DNA from: Mixophyes australis
Taxonomy: Eukaryota; Chordata; Amphibia; Anura; Limnodynastidae
Length of the DNA: 64,000 nt
Direction: 5' to 3'
Assembly: GCA_036250195.1 (NCBI GenBank)
Contig: JAVHZZ010000003.1
Location: 61,336,789 to 61,400,788, forward strand
The notes below the pieces were generated by a model. The model made no database searches and was not told the origin of the DNA. It saw nothing but the letters and a program-made list of their open reading frames with translations. A program made the translations under genes and the position numbers. Below are positions 53,209 to 64,000 of the stretch, in pieces; position 1 is the first letter of the stretch; every line of letters begins with the position of its first letter.

Positions 53209-53606
53209 TCCCACACTTTGTGCCTTGGCTTAAATTATTGTGTAGGCGTACCTCGCCTATATATTTATTTTCTCCGGTTCTTAGGCACTAACCCAGTAGA
53301 CCTCACTGCCTTAAATACCAGCATCAGCCAATCAGAGCCTAGCTCTTAAATCACATAGAGCCCTCTGCTTAATTAATAATCGTCCATTAAATTAGCCCAC
53401 AGGCTTGTGTTTATTTATGCGCAGGCGCCCGGCTGTCCCCAGCCGCTGGGACGCGGCGCTACTCCTGCTAGAGTCCGAGTGGCGTCCTTGGCAACGGTCG
53501 GGTAGACTCCAGAAAAGACGTCCCGGTCATCAAGGTGACGGCCGGGATGTCAGAGGGCATCAGAAGTGAGCAGCGGTGGCTGTGAGTACCGCCGCGGCTC
53601 GTAACA
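53209..53606 (-). mobile_element. LTR-like insert in L1 ORF2 (398 bp)
   Basis: On the minus strand it begins TGTTACGAGCCGCGGCGG, a start typical of vertebrate LTR retrotransposons, and it is flanked by GCAT at 53205-53208 and 53607-53610. It is GC-rich at its 5' part and contains TATTTAAGG-like promoter sequence. The far end reads GTGTGGGA instead of ...CA, so it is mutated or slightly truncated. The L1 reading frame continues across the site once the insert and one GCAT are ignored, which fixes the boundaries. Confidence 0.65.
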
Positions 53607-53689
53607 GCATCTTGATATAACCTTCGCCAACATATACGCTCCTAATACAGGTCAGACAGCCTTTTTCAAATGTAGTGGATGTTGGTGAG

Positions 53690-54485
53690 TGCTCCCTGGT
53701 ATGTGTAGGGTGTAATAGGTATTGCATCACAGGGGGAATGGGATCGGTAAGGGTAGTTCCAGCCCTTACAAAGGTATGGACAATAATAACGGTGTCCCCT
53801 TGGCGCACATGTATATAATTCGTGCAAAAGGATTTATTCCAAATGTTACAATGACATCACAAGAAATGACACAAAGTTGCAACTTGTGAACAATAACAAA
53901 GGTATAATGCACAAAATGTGATATAGAGTTACAACTTGTGAATAAATACAGAGGTTGAACTGCATATAGGTATAGCGAACATAAACAATAAAATCACCTT
54001 GGCTCAAACCTCAAACAAATAGCAAAGTCCTCGCTAGGTTGGACACGGAGGTCCCAAAGAGGTAAATTGAGTCCAATAGGTGTACAGTGGTCCAAGTAGT
54101 ACTCGGAATGCCAGGCTCTGATGAACAATAGATCAGAGAGTGTCTCGCCTTCAAGAAGATTGTATTAACCTCAGAGGCAACATAGGTCAGAGACAAAGTT
54201 CAAAATGCATATAGATAGTCTGGTAACCAAGCACAAAGTCTTTAAACCTGTAGTGTGGATAAATTCCGGTATTCACGATTGATGCAAAGTGTTGCTGCAT
54301 AAACAACATAATAGTCCCATCCAAACAATGCTGGTGGTTTGCTGGTGGCAATAGACTTACCCCTATAGGGTTGGTGCGCTGTGAAACCTCTCGAGATGAC
54401 TGCCTCTAAACGATGAGTGCAGTGGGATCCTCAGTAAGCTGGTGCGGCCGCGGCTGGCACCAAATTGCGCACTTTTTCTCGGAAT
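53690..54485. mobile_element. Unassigned insertion in the L1 endonuclease region
   Basis: L1 similarity stops after TGQTAFF (about 53675) and resumes at GFNTVMSP (about 54510), although intact relatives have only some 30-40 residues between these. The extra ~750 bp has no coding frame and no inverted ends that I could match; it has repeated words such as TTGCAACTTGTGAA(C/T) (53876, 53932). Class unknown. Confidence 0.5.
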
Positions 54486-55588
54486 TACACCATTCCCGAA
54501 AAGGCCTGCTCCTGTTATGAGGGGATTTTAACACCGTAATGTCTCCTATTTTAGTCAGATCAATCTCCAGGCATTCCTCCCCTCCTTCCTCACACACAAA
54601 AAATTAGCAAAGCGAGCGCTGTACCCTACATCTAGCGACTATACGTTCTACGAATTTCCTCACCAATCCTATTCTCGGATAGATATGTTTATGGGGTGTA
54701 CAAACTTATTTCAGCACATAAAAAAGGCTGATATTGTCCCTAACACTTGGTCTGACCACTCCATATTAACACTTTCGGTCGACGTTCTTCAGAACCCCCA
54801 GGGCAGAACTTCTTGAAACTTAAATGAGACTCTCCTCAACTTGGGAAGCCCATAAAGCGGTTATCTGAGGGGACATTATTCAATTTGCTTCTCGCAGAAA
54901 AAAAGAACCCAAGACCCTCAATAAACTATCCCTTCAACTTAAAGAGTTAGAAACGGCTCATAAGGAGTCTAATTCCCCCTCATTAATACAAAAGATTAGA
55001 GGAGAAATCCAATCGATTGTCGCAGAAAAAAACCCAACGTCAGCTAAGATGGCTTAATCAATCTTTTTATGAGAAGGGAAACAAGGCCGACACACTTCTG
55101 GCCAAAAGACTAAGGGTTAAGCGGGCTTCCCAAACAATTACTACAATCAGAAATAAAAACAGGAACTTGTCTTATGAACCCAGGGTCATTAATGACACTT
55201 TTCATAGCTACTATGAAAACATGTATAATCTCCATGAAGTTCAGACTACCCTGGTAGCTCCCTCCCAAACAATTAAATCATATTTAAAGAAATGCTTCCT
55301 GTCCACACTAACGCCTCATCAGGCTTCAACCCTTAATGAAGGCATCACAGTCGAGGAGGTGACATTTGCGTTGAAAACTCCGAAAAAATCTAAAGCCCCT
55401 GGTCCCGACGGATTTATGATGTCATATTACAAAACGTTTTCTAAAGAGTTGGTGCCTCACATGACCCATTTGTTTAATAATATACTGTCGGGAGGTAAAT
55501 TTCATGATGAATCCACCCGCTCTACCATAGTGATGATTCCCAAGCCAAACAAGGACCCTACGTGCTGTTCTAGCTATCGTCCAATCTC

Positions 55589-56412
55589 TGTTACAACTCT
55601 GTCTGTTGTTTGTACCTAGAAGCAGTGCCTCATACCACCAGAGGTGCTGCTGTTCTGTTCCTGAACTCTTCTATGTGCCTGAAGGAGTTAATCTCCTTGC
55701 ATTATGCCTGATTAGAACTGCACCTGTTGCACTGCTCTAAGTACCTGCCTATAGCTGTGCTCTGTGCAGTTCATCCTGTGTGTTCCTGGCTGCTGCTAAC
55801 CTGCTCCTGTGCCATTTGGTATATACCTGCTGGACTGAACTTCTGTGTATGACCCCTGCCTGCTTGCCTGAGACCCCGAATCGTTTGCCTGTACCTTGGA
55901 CCACGCTGTTTTGCCTGTTGCCCTGACCTTTTGGACAGACTTCTGGACCTCGCTAATTTGCTTGATCTCTGCCTGGCTATTTGGATTTGTTTGTCTGATC
56001 ACTGCCTTATCCCTGGACTCTGTCTGCTTTCCTGGACAGCCTTGTGCCTTCTGGACTGGAGTAAAACTTATAATACCTGTTCCTGCCATTTTTACTATAC
56101 AGTCTCCTTAGGAACCTGTTCTTATCAGTGGATCTGAGTAATCTTTGTTTGTGTATTTACCTGAATAAAGACACTTTGCTTTACACTTCTGTTGCTCTTC
56201 GTGAATACACTGGGATTCATAACATGATGAACTGCACAGAGCACAGCTAGAGGCAGGTACTTAAAGCAGTGCAACAGGTGCAGTTCTAATCAGGCATAAT
56301 GCAAGGAGATTAACTCCTTCAGGCACATAGAAGAGTTCAGGAACAGAACAGCAGTACCTCTGGTGGTATGAGGCACTGCTGCTAGGTACAAACAACAGAC
56401 AGAGTTGTAACA
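55589..56412. mobile_element. LTR with an inverted copy of its own 5' end (palindromic insert)
   Basis: 55589-56224 has LTR form: starts TGTTACAAC, ends CATAACA, with AATAAA near 56164. It is followed directly by 56226-56412, the reverse complement of the first 187 bp with only four mismatches. The whole insert begins TG, ends CA and is flanked by ATCTC at 55584-55588 and 56413-56417, so it integrated as one unit, between the SSYRPIS and INADIK parts of the L1 RT. Confidence 0.85.
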
Positions 56413-59113
56413 ATCTCATTAATTAATGCTGATATCAAACTTTTCTCTAAAATTATGGCAAATCGATTAAACGCTCATATGCCAACTTTAGTTTTTCCTG
56501 ATCAGGTAGGATTTGTCCCCTCTAGACAGGCTCTAGGCAGCACCAGACGCCCAATAGATCTTATTGCCCATGTCAATCAAAACAAGATTCCAGCAGTTGT
56601 TTTGGCTTTAGACGCTGAAAAGGCCTTCAACAGGCTTTCATGTTTCGAACGCTTAGTCACTTTGGACTGAACGGGGCATTTTTATCGGCCATCCAGGCTT
56701 TATATCATCGTCCTTCGTCCTTCCTAGTCGGTACTGACAAATGGCTTATTGTCCCGGGCTTTCTCTTTAGGTAATGGCACAAGATAAGGTTGACCCTTAT
56801 CTCCCTTACTGTATGCCTTGAGCATCGAACCATTGGCGGCCGCCATCAGACAAAACCCATATATCACAGGAATTCGGATCGGACCCCGTCACTTTAAAAT
56901 TTCATTATTCGCTGACGATGTTCTGTTAAGACTCCAATCCCCTAGTCTGGCTCCCAAACTTGCTTAAGGAACTTAGAGTATGGCTCTATATCGGATTATA
57001 AGATAAACAACTCTAAATTGGAGGCCCTCTCACTACAAGTTTCCAGCGTAACTAAAACCGCACTTGAATCATTGTTCAGATTCCAATGGCGCCCCAAGGC
57101 ATTACGCTACTTAGGAGTCCAGATCACGAAAGAATTTAGACAGTTGTTTCATGCCAACTATACTCCTCTCCTTGAGTCTATAAAAAGAGATCTTATAAAG
57201 TGGCATTGGCTTTTTTATCTCCTGGTTCGGTAGGATTAGTATTATAAAAATGAATGTTTTACCTTGAATTTTGTACTTGTTTCAGACACTGCCCATTCCA
57301 GTCCCAGACACTTTTTTAGCTAATCTGCAATTAATTTGTGGTAGATTCATTTGGCAAGGGAAAAAGTCGAGACTCAAACGTTCATGCTTAGCTAAGTCTG
57401 CCCACTCAGGAGGATATGGGCTTCCGCTTTTAGATGGCTATTATCATGCAGTCATTCTTAGTCATGTAATTTCCTGGCAGTCTGCCCCGGGGACCAAGAG
57501 GTGGGTTGACCTTGAAAACGCACTTACACCAGATCATAATTTGAATTCACTTCCCTGGCTCCCTCGGAGTCAGAGACCGGCCTCAATCTATGCTCATCCT
57601 TCTATTCAGTTCACACTTAACATTTGGGACAAACTGCATAGAAAATGGCAGCTTACCTCGTTCCCCTCCCCTCTCACCCCACTGTGCCATCACCCAGACT
57701 TCCCGGCAGGGACTCTCAAAGACATACGCGCGTCCTTGGCAGGAAGCGGGTATTACCCAGTTTACTCATATACTAGGAGATTACGCTCCCTGGACTTTCT
57801 CAGACTTGAAAGAAAAAACGGGTCTTCCTTCGTCCTTGCACTTATATCCAAATAAGAGGTTTTATACAATCACTTTGTAGGACATCCAAGTTACATATGC
57901 CCACACCATTTGAGAGCAGTTGTATGGACCGTATTGGAGCCTCAGGACTGATATCTTTGATTTACCATGCCTTCCTGAACCCAGGATCTGATCTCATTGA
58001 ACCGTTCGTAACTGCCTGGGAGCAGGACACTGGCAAAACCTTGGGACAGGAGGGATGGACCAAGCTCAGTCTTAGGATTTCTAAGATCTCCATCAACACA
58101 TCAATAAGAGAAAACACATTCAAAGAGTATACAAGATGGTACCTTGTTCCTAGGAGACTACACATAATTTACCCAGGTACTTCAGATCTTTGTTGGAGAG
58201 GATGCGGTGAGGTCATTCTACCACATTTGGTGGACATGTCCTAGCATCTCTAATCTATGTTCCCAGGTTGCTGACCTTATCACAAAAATATTCGAAATCC
58301 AGGTGTTGCCAGACCCTCTGGTTATGTTGCTGTGTTCTCGGGTCAGAACCCTTAACAAACATGGAGATAAGCTTGTGCCGCAACTCGTTTGCAAATAGCA
58401 AAGGAGTGGAAGTCCCCCTCCCCTCCAAGTCTTCACAGTATAGTCTCTCGGGTCTGGTACATGGCCTCAATGGAATACATCACGTGTCTCCTCCACGACA
58501 AAATACCACGCTTTCAGAAGGTGTGCGACTTCTGGTATTCTTTTCACCAAGCATCAATACCCGCCACTCAGTAAATTGCATTCCCTATACATTTTTCAGT
58601 AGAGACTTTGTATTCTCCTGGGGGGTCCGATGTGCTTGTTACATCCCCCTCGGAAGGCTCATGCCGAGGCCCCCTCTTCTCCTCTTAATGTTTTCCTCTC
58701 TTTATCTTTCTTCCCCTCTATCACTCCCCCTTCTCCCTTTTCTTTTCAACAAAAACTTGGAAAAACACAACATGGGGTTTGCTAATAACAGGATTCTCTA
58801 AGGCATACATTTTGAGCACACCAGTTATTCTTATTTAGCTACTTTTTGGGTCTAATATCAATGAACATCAAAACAAACAGTAATATTATCAAGGATAGTT
58901 CCCTTCTATTCCCTCCAAAAGCGTGAGGGTAGGCTCTCGAACCTAATTCATTCTCATAGGAAAGGCATATCTGTTTGCTGTGTTAGACTATTTGTTGTGT
59001 TCTTTCTCTGTATATTTTTAATGATCTGTTTTGATTATAGTATCCCATTATTACCATTACAGATTGTATGTAACTCATGTTGTTGCTGAAACAAGAGTTT
59101 AAAAAAAAAAAAA

Positions 59114-60185
59114 TTAACTATAGTAAATCTGTGGCTTTGAACATTAAGACCCCAGCCTCAGTGGTAGAGGGGCAGAAACTCGCCTTTCCTTTCCTTTGGC
59201 ACCCTTCCCAATTAAAATATTTAGGGGTGATAATTCCTAATGACCTCACATGCCCTCAATGCCAGACCACTTTTGGGCAGGATCTGAGCAGACTTGAGGG
59301 AGTGTCAGAGGAAGAACTTTGCTTGGATGGGTTGGGACAATATAATCAAAATGAATGTCCTTCCCCATCTCTTATATCTCATTCAGACCTTACTGATTCA
59401 CGTTCCGGACTCTTTGTGTCAGGGCATCCAACGAACGGTGCGCGATTTTGTATGGGGTGGGAGACGTCCTAGATTTAAGCATGAGATAATATTTAGATGC
59501 AGACACTTGTAAGGCTTGCAACTTCTGCACTTCTCCTCTTACTATGATGCAGCAATATTGGTTAGAATACTGGATATGTCTGGTCGGGTTGGGTCGAAAC
59601 AATGGAAATAGAGTAATTTTCTCTGGAATCCCCTGCTGTCACATTACTCTGGCTATCCAGCATTTCTAGGATTGCTCATCCTACTTTAGGTCCCACGTTA
59701 GTGAAATGGTATAAGCTTAGAACCCTCTCATGTATCTCCTCTCCAATCTCCCCTCTAACCCCATTATGCAATAACTCAATGTTCCCTCGAGAACTGCTCC
59801 GCTAGCTTTCAAACAGTGGTCTCAAGCAGGGAGCCATTGTGTCGGCCAGTTGGTGGGTGCTACGGGGGTTTTCTCATTTACAGAGATCCAATCCAAATGG
59901 GATTTGCCTAATACAGAGATCTGGAGATACTTACAGATTAAACACCTTTTGTCACAGGGCCTCCCAAAACAACACACTTCTAGGAGTTTAACGGATTTTG
60001 AATCTCTGTGTTTCAGGTCACCCTGCCCTTCACATTCCCTCTCAACTATATATAAGCTTTTGGTAGAACATCTATTTGTGTCCCCTCCGAAATTTACCAT
60101 AGAGTGGGAGAGAGATCGAGTGGGGGGGGGGGTCCTCTTTCCCTTTCCCTCTTATATAACAAAGAAAGGCAAATGTAGTTCCCTG
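59114..60185 (+). mobile_element. Second, 5'-truncated L1/Tx1-type LINE
   Basis: Begins right after the A-run of the first L1 and carries a different member's ORF2 C-terminal region: ALNIKTPASVVEGQKL, LKYLGVIIPNDL, NIIKMNVLPHLLYLIQT, DFVWGGRRPRFK and, near 60060, EHLFVSPPKFTIEWERD. Frame breaks are frequent. The right end merges into the Penelope-like element. Confidence 0.75.
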
Positions 60186-60827
60186 GTGCAAATCAAGTAA
60201 TAGGTTAATGGTTTAGAACAAAATTTATTGCACACTAGTCAAAATATATAGCATTGCAATGAGGATTAAAAACAAGACATCATATTAAGCATAATATGGT
60301 CCGGACCACAATAGATACTGGATAAAAACAGTTGCAACATGATAATGTCAAAAAGTCCTATGTCCCAGTAAAGCACAAAGATCTGTGAAAAATCCTCCAT
60401 GGCTAATTGTTGAAGCCCAAAACAACACCCAGTTTGGCTTTAAACTAAAAGTCCAAGACCTAAGCAGGATCGTAAGCCGAAAGAAAGTATCTGTGTAGTA
60501 GCCGATCACTCACCCCAGTATATCTTCAATATGCAGATGGAAGTACTTCAAAGACTCTCCCGATCCGATAGCAGGGTAACAGTTTTGTTCTTATGAAGGC
60601 GGGGTTCGGAGAACACCCCTTCGGGTTCTGGACAGAGTGGTGTCCGGATGCTTGATTAAAGCACGAAATTGAAGTCAGGTTCCTACTTACCGCAGTTCTT
60701 GAAGTGGACAGCATTCAGGGTCGGCACGCATGCGTACTAATCATGGATAGTGGTGATTGTTGCAGATTGTTGTGCTCCAGCACAAGTCCTCTGCAAACGG
60801 CCGAATTGCTTCTCTTAATTAAAAGTT

Positions 60828-60870
60828 CAATCCGATGCGTTTCACCCTTTTAGGGCTTCCTCAGGGATTG
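60828..60870 (-). ncRNA. Type I hammerhead-ribozyme-like motif in the Penelope tail
   Basis: Minus strand: stem I CAATCC pairs with GGATTG; between them are box CTGAGGA, a stem II hairpin (GCCCT, loop AAA, AGGGT), box GAAA, a minimal stem III and ATC as the cleavage triplet. Penelope-like elements are known to carry hammerheads with very short stem III. An extra A after CTGAGGA and a C-A mismatch in place of the expected C-G in stem III (a CpG-decay change) suggest it is inactive or weak. Confidence 0.55.
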
Positions 60871-61399
60871 TGGTGGATTAGAGATGTAACGATTAGGTCC
60901 TATTTAAAAGCCAGACCTCAATGGGAGGGTTTATTCTTCCATATCAAATCAGCCAATAGGGTCTTTGTCCATTAGCATAAAGACACTCAATAGTTCCAAA
61001 TCAGATGCAGATTCCTCCACAAAGAAAAGCAGAGTTAAAGACCATCTGCTAGGGCGTCCTTATAGACAGAGTCCTTAGTAATGTAGTTCAGAGCCCAATG
61101 CAAATAAATGAATGAAAGTTCGTACTGAAATTCACAGTACTAACTGCGCATAATGAAAATATGCTAATGCACTAAATAATAAATAATGACACAGGACTTT
61201 AATAACCTACATGAAATAAAATTGTTGTAAAAGTAAAACGTGAAGATGTTAAAAAAAAAATCCTTTTGGAGTATACATATATACATAGTATTGGCAATCC
61301 AAACACCAACAAAGCAAACAATTTGGTGGCAAAAAAGAACTCAGAGCCAGAAAATGTACTACTTACAGAAAGGTGTTTATGTCAATTTACATATTCAAA

Positions 61400-62545
61400 C
61401 CCCTAGGTGAAAACATTTTTAGGTTATAGATCCACCTAGTCTCTTCTTGGGATATCAAACAAAGATAATCCCCTCATCTCCAGGGTATATTGACTTTCCA
61501 TATGCCAACAAATTGTAAATGAGAAAGTTCATGGTTGTGGCATAGGAGGAAATGCTCGGGTAAGTTATGCATATTCAATTTATTTCTAATATTTCTTTGG
61601 TGCCCTTGCACTCTAACACTTAGCTTTCTGGTAGTTCTACCAACATATTGCTTTCTTCAGGGGCATTCCAACAAAGAAGCAACCCCGCCGTGTCACATAA
61701 TATTCTTTCCTTAATGGCATAGGTTGTCCCAGTAACATTAGATGCAAATGTTGTTATTGGTTTAGAGTCCCTATACCTGCTTACTTTGCATGCTGTACAC
61801 CGATTACAGTAAAAGAAACCGGTCGCATATTCATTTAACCATGAGCTTTTCTTTTCTCTTACCTCGGGAGGTATGGTACTCTTCACCAGTTGTATTTTTA
61901 AAATTACCTGCCTTTCCATAAACGAACATTGTCTTTGGAGGCAAGTTGCTTCTTAGTGGGTCATCTCCCAGGAGGATCTCCCAATGCTTTTTAATTATTT
62001 TCTCTACTTTGTAGGACTCCCTACTGTTCTTGGTAATAAAGGGGATTTTCAGTGGGGCTTTCTTATGGCTGATCGGTTTTCTTATTTGTTAGGTCTAGTA
62101 GGCAATGCCTGTCGGTATACCTGACCTCATCATAACCTTGATCAATCAAATACTTATTGTAATCTCTCTCAAGGAATCTCTACTTAAGAATAGCTGCTTG
62201 TATTTCAAATTGTCCCACATCAGAGCAGTTTCAGTGAAGTCTCGTAAACTGCCCCTTCGGGGGTCTTATTAAGTCATTTCGTATGATGATCACTCGATGT
62301 GGGTATGTAGGATTTGAAATCAACTGGCTTAAAGAATGTTTTGCTTTCCAAACTATTGTTACGAACAATCCAGAAATTCCACCTTTTCGGTGCTTATACA
62401 AGAAGTAAACTGGATGTTCAAATCGTTTGTTATTGATATGTCTAATAAAGGAAGCGAGTCCTGGCTGATCTCTAGTCCAGACACAAATGACATTGTCTAT
62501 ATAACATCGCCATAGTAGAATGTTCTCTGCAAAAGAGTTATTGTT
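61400..62545 (-). pseudogene. Penelope RT (end) plus GIY-YIG endonuclease, broken
   Basis: See the parent element for motifs. The longest open piece is 61620-61919 (99 codons) with ATGFFYCNRCTACK, ITTFASNVTGTTYAIKE, and then a frameshift before the GIY-YIG YVGRT motif. Codons downstream continue in another frame to about 61410. The N-terminal RT fingers and palm before YIDN are absent because the element is truncated at about 62545. Confidence 0.8.
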
Positions 62546-62549
62546 CCAG

Positions 62550-64000
62550 TTATTATTATTAATTTTTATTTATTGGGCGCCACTAAGTGTCCGTAGCGCC
62601 GTACAGGGACAGACGAAATGACAATACGAGGAGAGACAGTACAGTAAACAATAAGCACAGTAACTCCGAGAGCTCAAAGCACAGCTAGGGGAGGGGAGAG
62701 GGGAAGGTCCGTATACGACGGAGCCCAAGAAGGAGGGCACAGATGGCAGGGAGACCTCCAGGGGGGAGAGGAGGGAGCGAGAGGGGACGGGGGGGAAGAG
62801 GGTCCAAGAGGAGGAGGGCAAGGTAGCTGGAGAGCAGAGTTAAAAGTGGTGAAGACAGGAGGAGAGGTGACCCTGCTCAAAGGAGCGTACAATCTAAGGG
62901 GTGGGGTAGTCAGACAGGGAGACACGGGGGAGAGAAGGAGGAACAGAGGATAAAGATAAGGGAAGGGGAATGAAGGGGAAGAGGCAGAAGAAAAGGTAGG
63001 AAGTTAAGTGGGAGACTGGAAGGCTTTAAGAAAAAGGTGGGTTTTTAAAGCCCGTCTGTAGGGGAAGGGGAGCCAGTGAAGGGATTGGTAGAGGGGGGAG
63101 ACAGACGAGGAGCGGTGAGAAAGGAAGATAAGCCTAGCGGCTGCGTTAAGAACAGATCGAAGGGGAGCAAGATGAGATTGGGGGAGGCCAGTGAGGAGGA
63201 GGTTACAGTAGTCCAAGCGGGAGATGATCAGAGAGTGAATAAGACATTTGGTGGCATCTTGGGAGAGGAAGGGCCGGATGCGAGCGATGTTACGCAGCTG
63301 GAAGCGGCAGGATTTAGCAAGGGAGAGAATGTGGGGACCAAAGGAGAGAGAGGGGTTGAGGATGACACAGAGGCAGCGAAGTTGGGGGACAGGGGAGATA
63401 GAGGTGTTGTCGACAGTGATATCGAGGTCAGAAGGGGCGAGGTGTGAGCGGGAGGAAAGATTATGAGTTCAGTTTTGGCGAGGTTGAGTTTGAGGAATCG
63501 GGAGGACATCCAGGAGGAGATGGCAGAGAGGCAGGCGGACACCCTAAAGAGGAGGGAGAGAGAGAGATCAGGAAAGGAGAGGGTGTCGTCGGCATAGAGG
63601 TGGTAGTTGAGGCCGTAGGAGCTGATGAGTTCACCCAGGGAAAAGGTGTATAAAGAGAAGAGTAAGGGTCCCAGAACAGAGCCCTGAGGGACCCCGACCT
63701 GAAGGGTGGACGGGGGGGAGAGACCCAGAGGTGGTGATGGAGAAGGAACGGCCAGCAAGGTAAGAGGTGAACCAGGACAAGACTGGGCCGGAGAGGTTAA
63801 AGGATTGGAGGGTGTGGAGGAGGAGGGGGTGGTCGACGGTGTCGAAGGCTGCAGAGAGATCGAGGAGGATGAGAAGGGAGAAGTTTCCCCTGGCTTTAGC
63901 AGAGAGGAGATAATTGGTGACTTTAGCCAGGGCAGTTTCAGTGGAGTAAAGGGGGCGGAAACCAGATTGGAGAGGATCGAGGAGGAAATGTTCAGAAAGG
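62550..64000 (-). mobile_element. L2 LINE, minus strand, runs off the right edge
   Basis: The 3' tail (AATAAATAAAAATTAATAAT on the minus strand) lies at about 62550 and the coding part extends beyond 64000. Motifs on the minus strand: [20 protein letters not shown] near 63960, [19 protein letters not shown] near 63850, [16 protein letters not shown] near 63670, YADD near 63595, [16 protein letters not shown] near 63480. The 3' part is AG-rich on the + strand. Compared with the L2 at 45.3-49.7 kb it is a different subfamily (different tail and ORF end). Confidence 0.9.
63004..64000 (-). pseudogene. L2 ORF2 reverse transcriptase, partial
   Basis: RT domain of an L2-type LINE. 63228-63758 is open for 176 codons and includes [18 protein letters not shown], the catalytic YADD and [15 protein letters not shown]. 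Sequence before it, in another frame, holds the [11 protein letters not shown] box. The C-terminal [11 protein letters not shown] end is at about 63004-63060. At least two frameshifts; the remainder lies outside the window. Confidence 0.85.

Larger units (their letters stand above)
52984..58800 (+). pseudogene. L1/Tx1-type ORF2, broken
   Basis: Endonuclease begins at about 52990 (LVSINAKGLNLPEKR, ADVVFIQET), continues at 53607 (FANIYAPNTGQTAFF) and at 54510 (GFNTVMSPILVRSIS, YTFYEFPHQSYSRIDMF, WSDHSILTL). RT: TPKKSKAPGPDGFMMSYYKT and IPKPNKDP at 55380-55560, MANRLNAHMPTLVFPDQVGF and LDAEKAFNRL at 56455-56640, FADDVLL near 56910. The C-terminal region runs from 57018 (KALRYLGVQI) to about 58800. 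The catalytic FADD is present, but frames shift repeatedly. Confidence 0.88.
50790..59113 (+). mobile_element. Tx1/L1-type LINE, broken and interrupted by four insertions
   Basis: ORF1 at about 50884-51660, ORF2 from about 52984 to 58800, and a 3' end marked by a run of A at about 59100-59113. Inserts: hAT MITE 51768-51915, LTR-like 53209-53606, an unassigned block about 53690-54485, and an LTR palindrome 55589-56412. Removing them leaves roughly 6.1 kb, the right size for an L1/Tx1 element. ORF2 shows endonuclease, RT and C-terminal motifs. Stops and frameshifts are numerous. Confidence 0.85.
60186..62545 (-). mobile_element. Penelope-like element, 5'-truncated, minus strand
   Basis: Reading leftward: the last part of the RT (CYIDNVICVW near 62490, then PVYFLYKHRKGG, SNPTYPHRV and FLERDYNKYLIDQGYDEVRY), a linker with FFYCNRCTACK, a GIY-YIG endonuclease piece (QYVGRTTRKLSVRVQGHQ near 61620, PEHFLLCHNHELSHLQF), the terminal ISQEETRWIYNLKMFSPRG, and a non-coding tail of about 1.2 kb with the hammerhead-like motif. 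Penelope elements pair RT with GIY-YIG. All frames are broken and the catalytic YIDD is YIDN. Confidence 0.85.

Overview
The window reads as vertebrate, most likely anuran amphibian, nuclear DNA. It holds the downstream part of one protein-coding gene on the + strand, PPP2R3A (regulatory B'' subunit of protein phosphatase 2A), embedded in a dense transposon landscape. The organism call rests on two things: the deduced protein is a vertebrate PR72/PR130 orthologue, and the repeat mix (DIRS tyrosine-recombinase elements, Tx1/L1-like and L2 LINEs, Penelope-like elements, a tRNA-headed SINE with a conserved central domain, Tc1, hAT and 3-bp-TSD fold-back elements) is typical of frog genomes. The species cannot be named from sequence alone. 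GENE: thirteen coding exons between 8148 and 35859 join in phase into a 520-codon protein with consensus GT/AG borders throughout. Exon 1 (8148-8279) is the PR72-specific alternative first exon, so the gene's muscle/heart-type promoter should lie just upstream (about 7.6-8.15 kb). Sequence 5' of it is then intron of the longer PR130 transcript, whose large N-terminal exon lies outside the window. The protein has a Pro-rich linker, the B'' core and two EF-hands. The stop is at 35857-35859, and the 3'UTR probably runs to about 36.97 kb, where the first AATAAA hexamers lie inside a repeat. INTRONS (1-36 kb): a broken Tc1 transposon (2.0-2.96 kb); a hAT element with an 8-bp TSD and a nested solo LTR (3.7-5.9 kb); a Tc1-type remnant (10.3-10.8 kb); two SINEs; several 3-bp-TSD fold-back elements, two of them bracketing exon 6; a 2.36-kb hAT element carrying a 21-bp minisatellite (19.7-22.1 kb); a hAT nested in a hAT with an exact 100-bp tandem array (31.8-33.5 kb); and two hAT fold-back MITEs of one family, one of them in intron 11. 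DOWNSTREAM (37-64 kb): no host gene is recognisable. This is a nest of retroelements: a decayed DIRS element split by a nearly full-length L2; a Tx1/L1-type LINE split by a hAT MITE, a solo LTR-like insert, an unassigned insert and a palindromic LTR structure; a second truncated L1; a minus-strand Penelope-like element with a hammerhead-like motif; and a second, minus-strand L2 that runs off the right edge. All transposon reading frames seen are broken. The items most worth a second look are the Penelope-associated hammerhead-like fold, the LTR joined to an inverted copy of its own 5' end, exon 6 bracketed by hairpin MITEs, the repeat-derived poly(A) hexamers, and the ancient intra-intron duplication upstream of exon 2.
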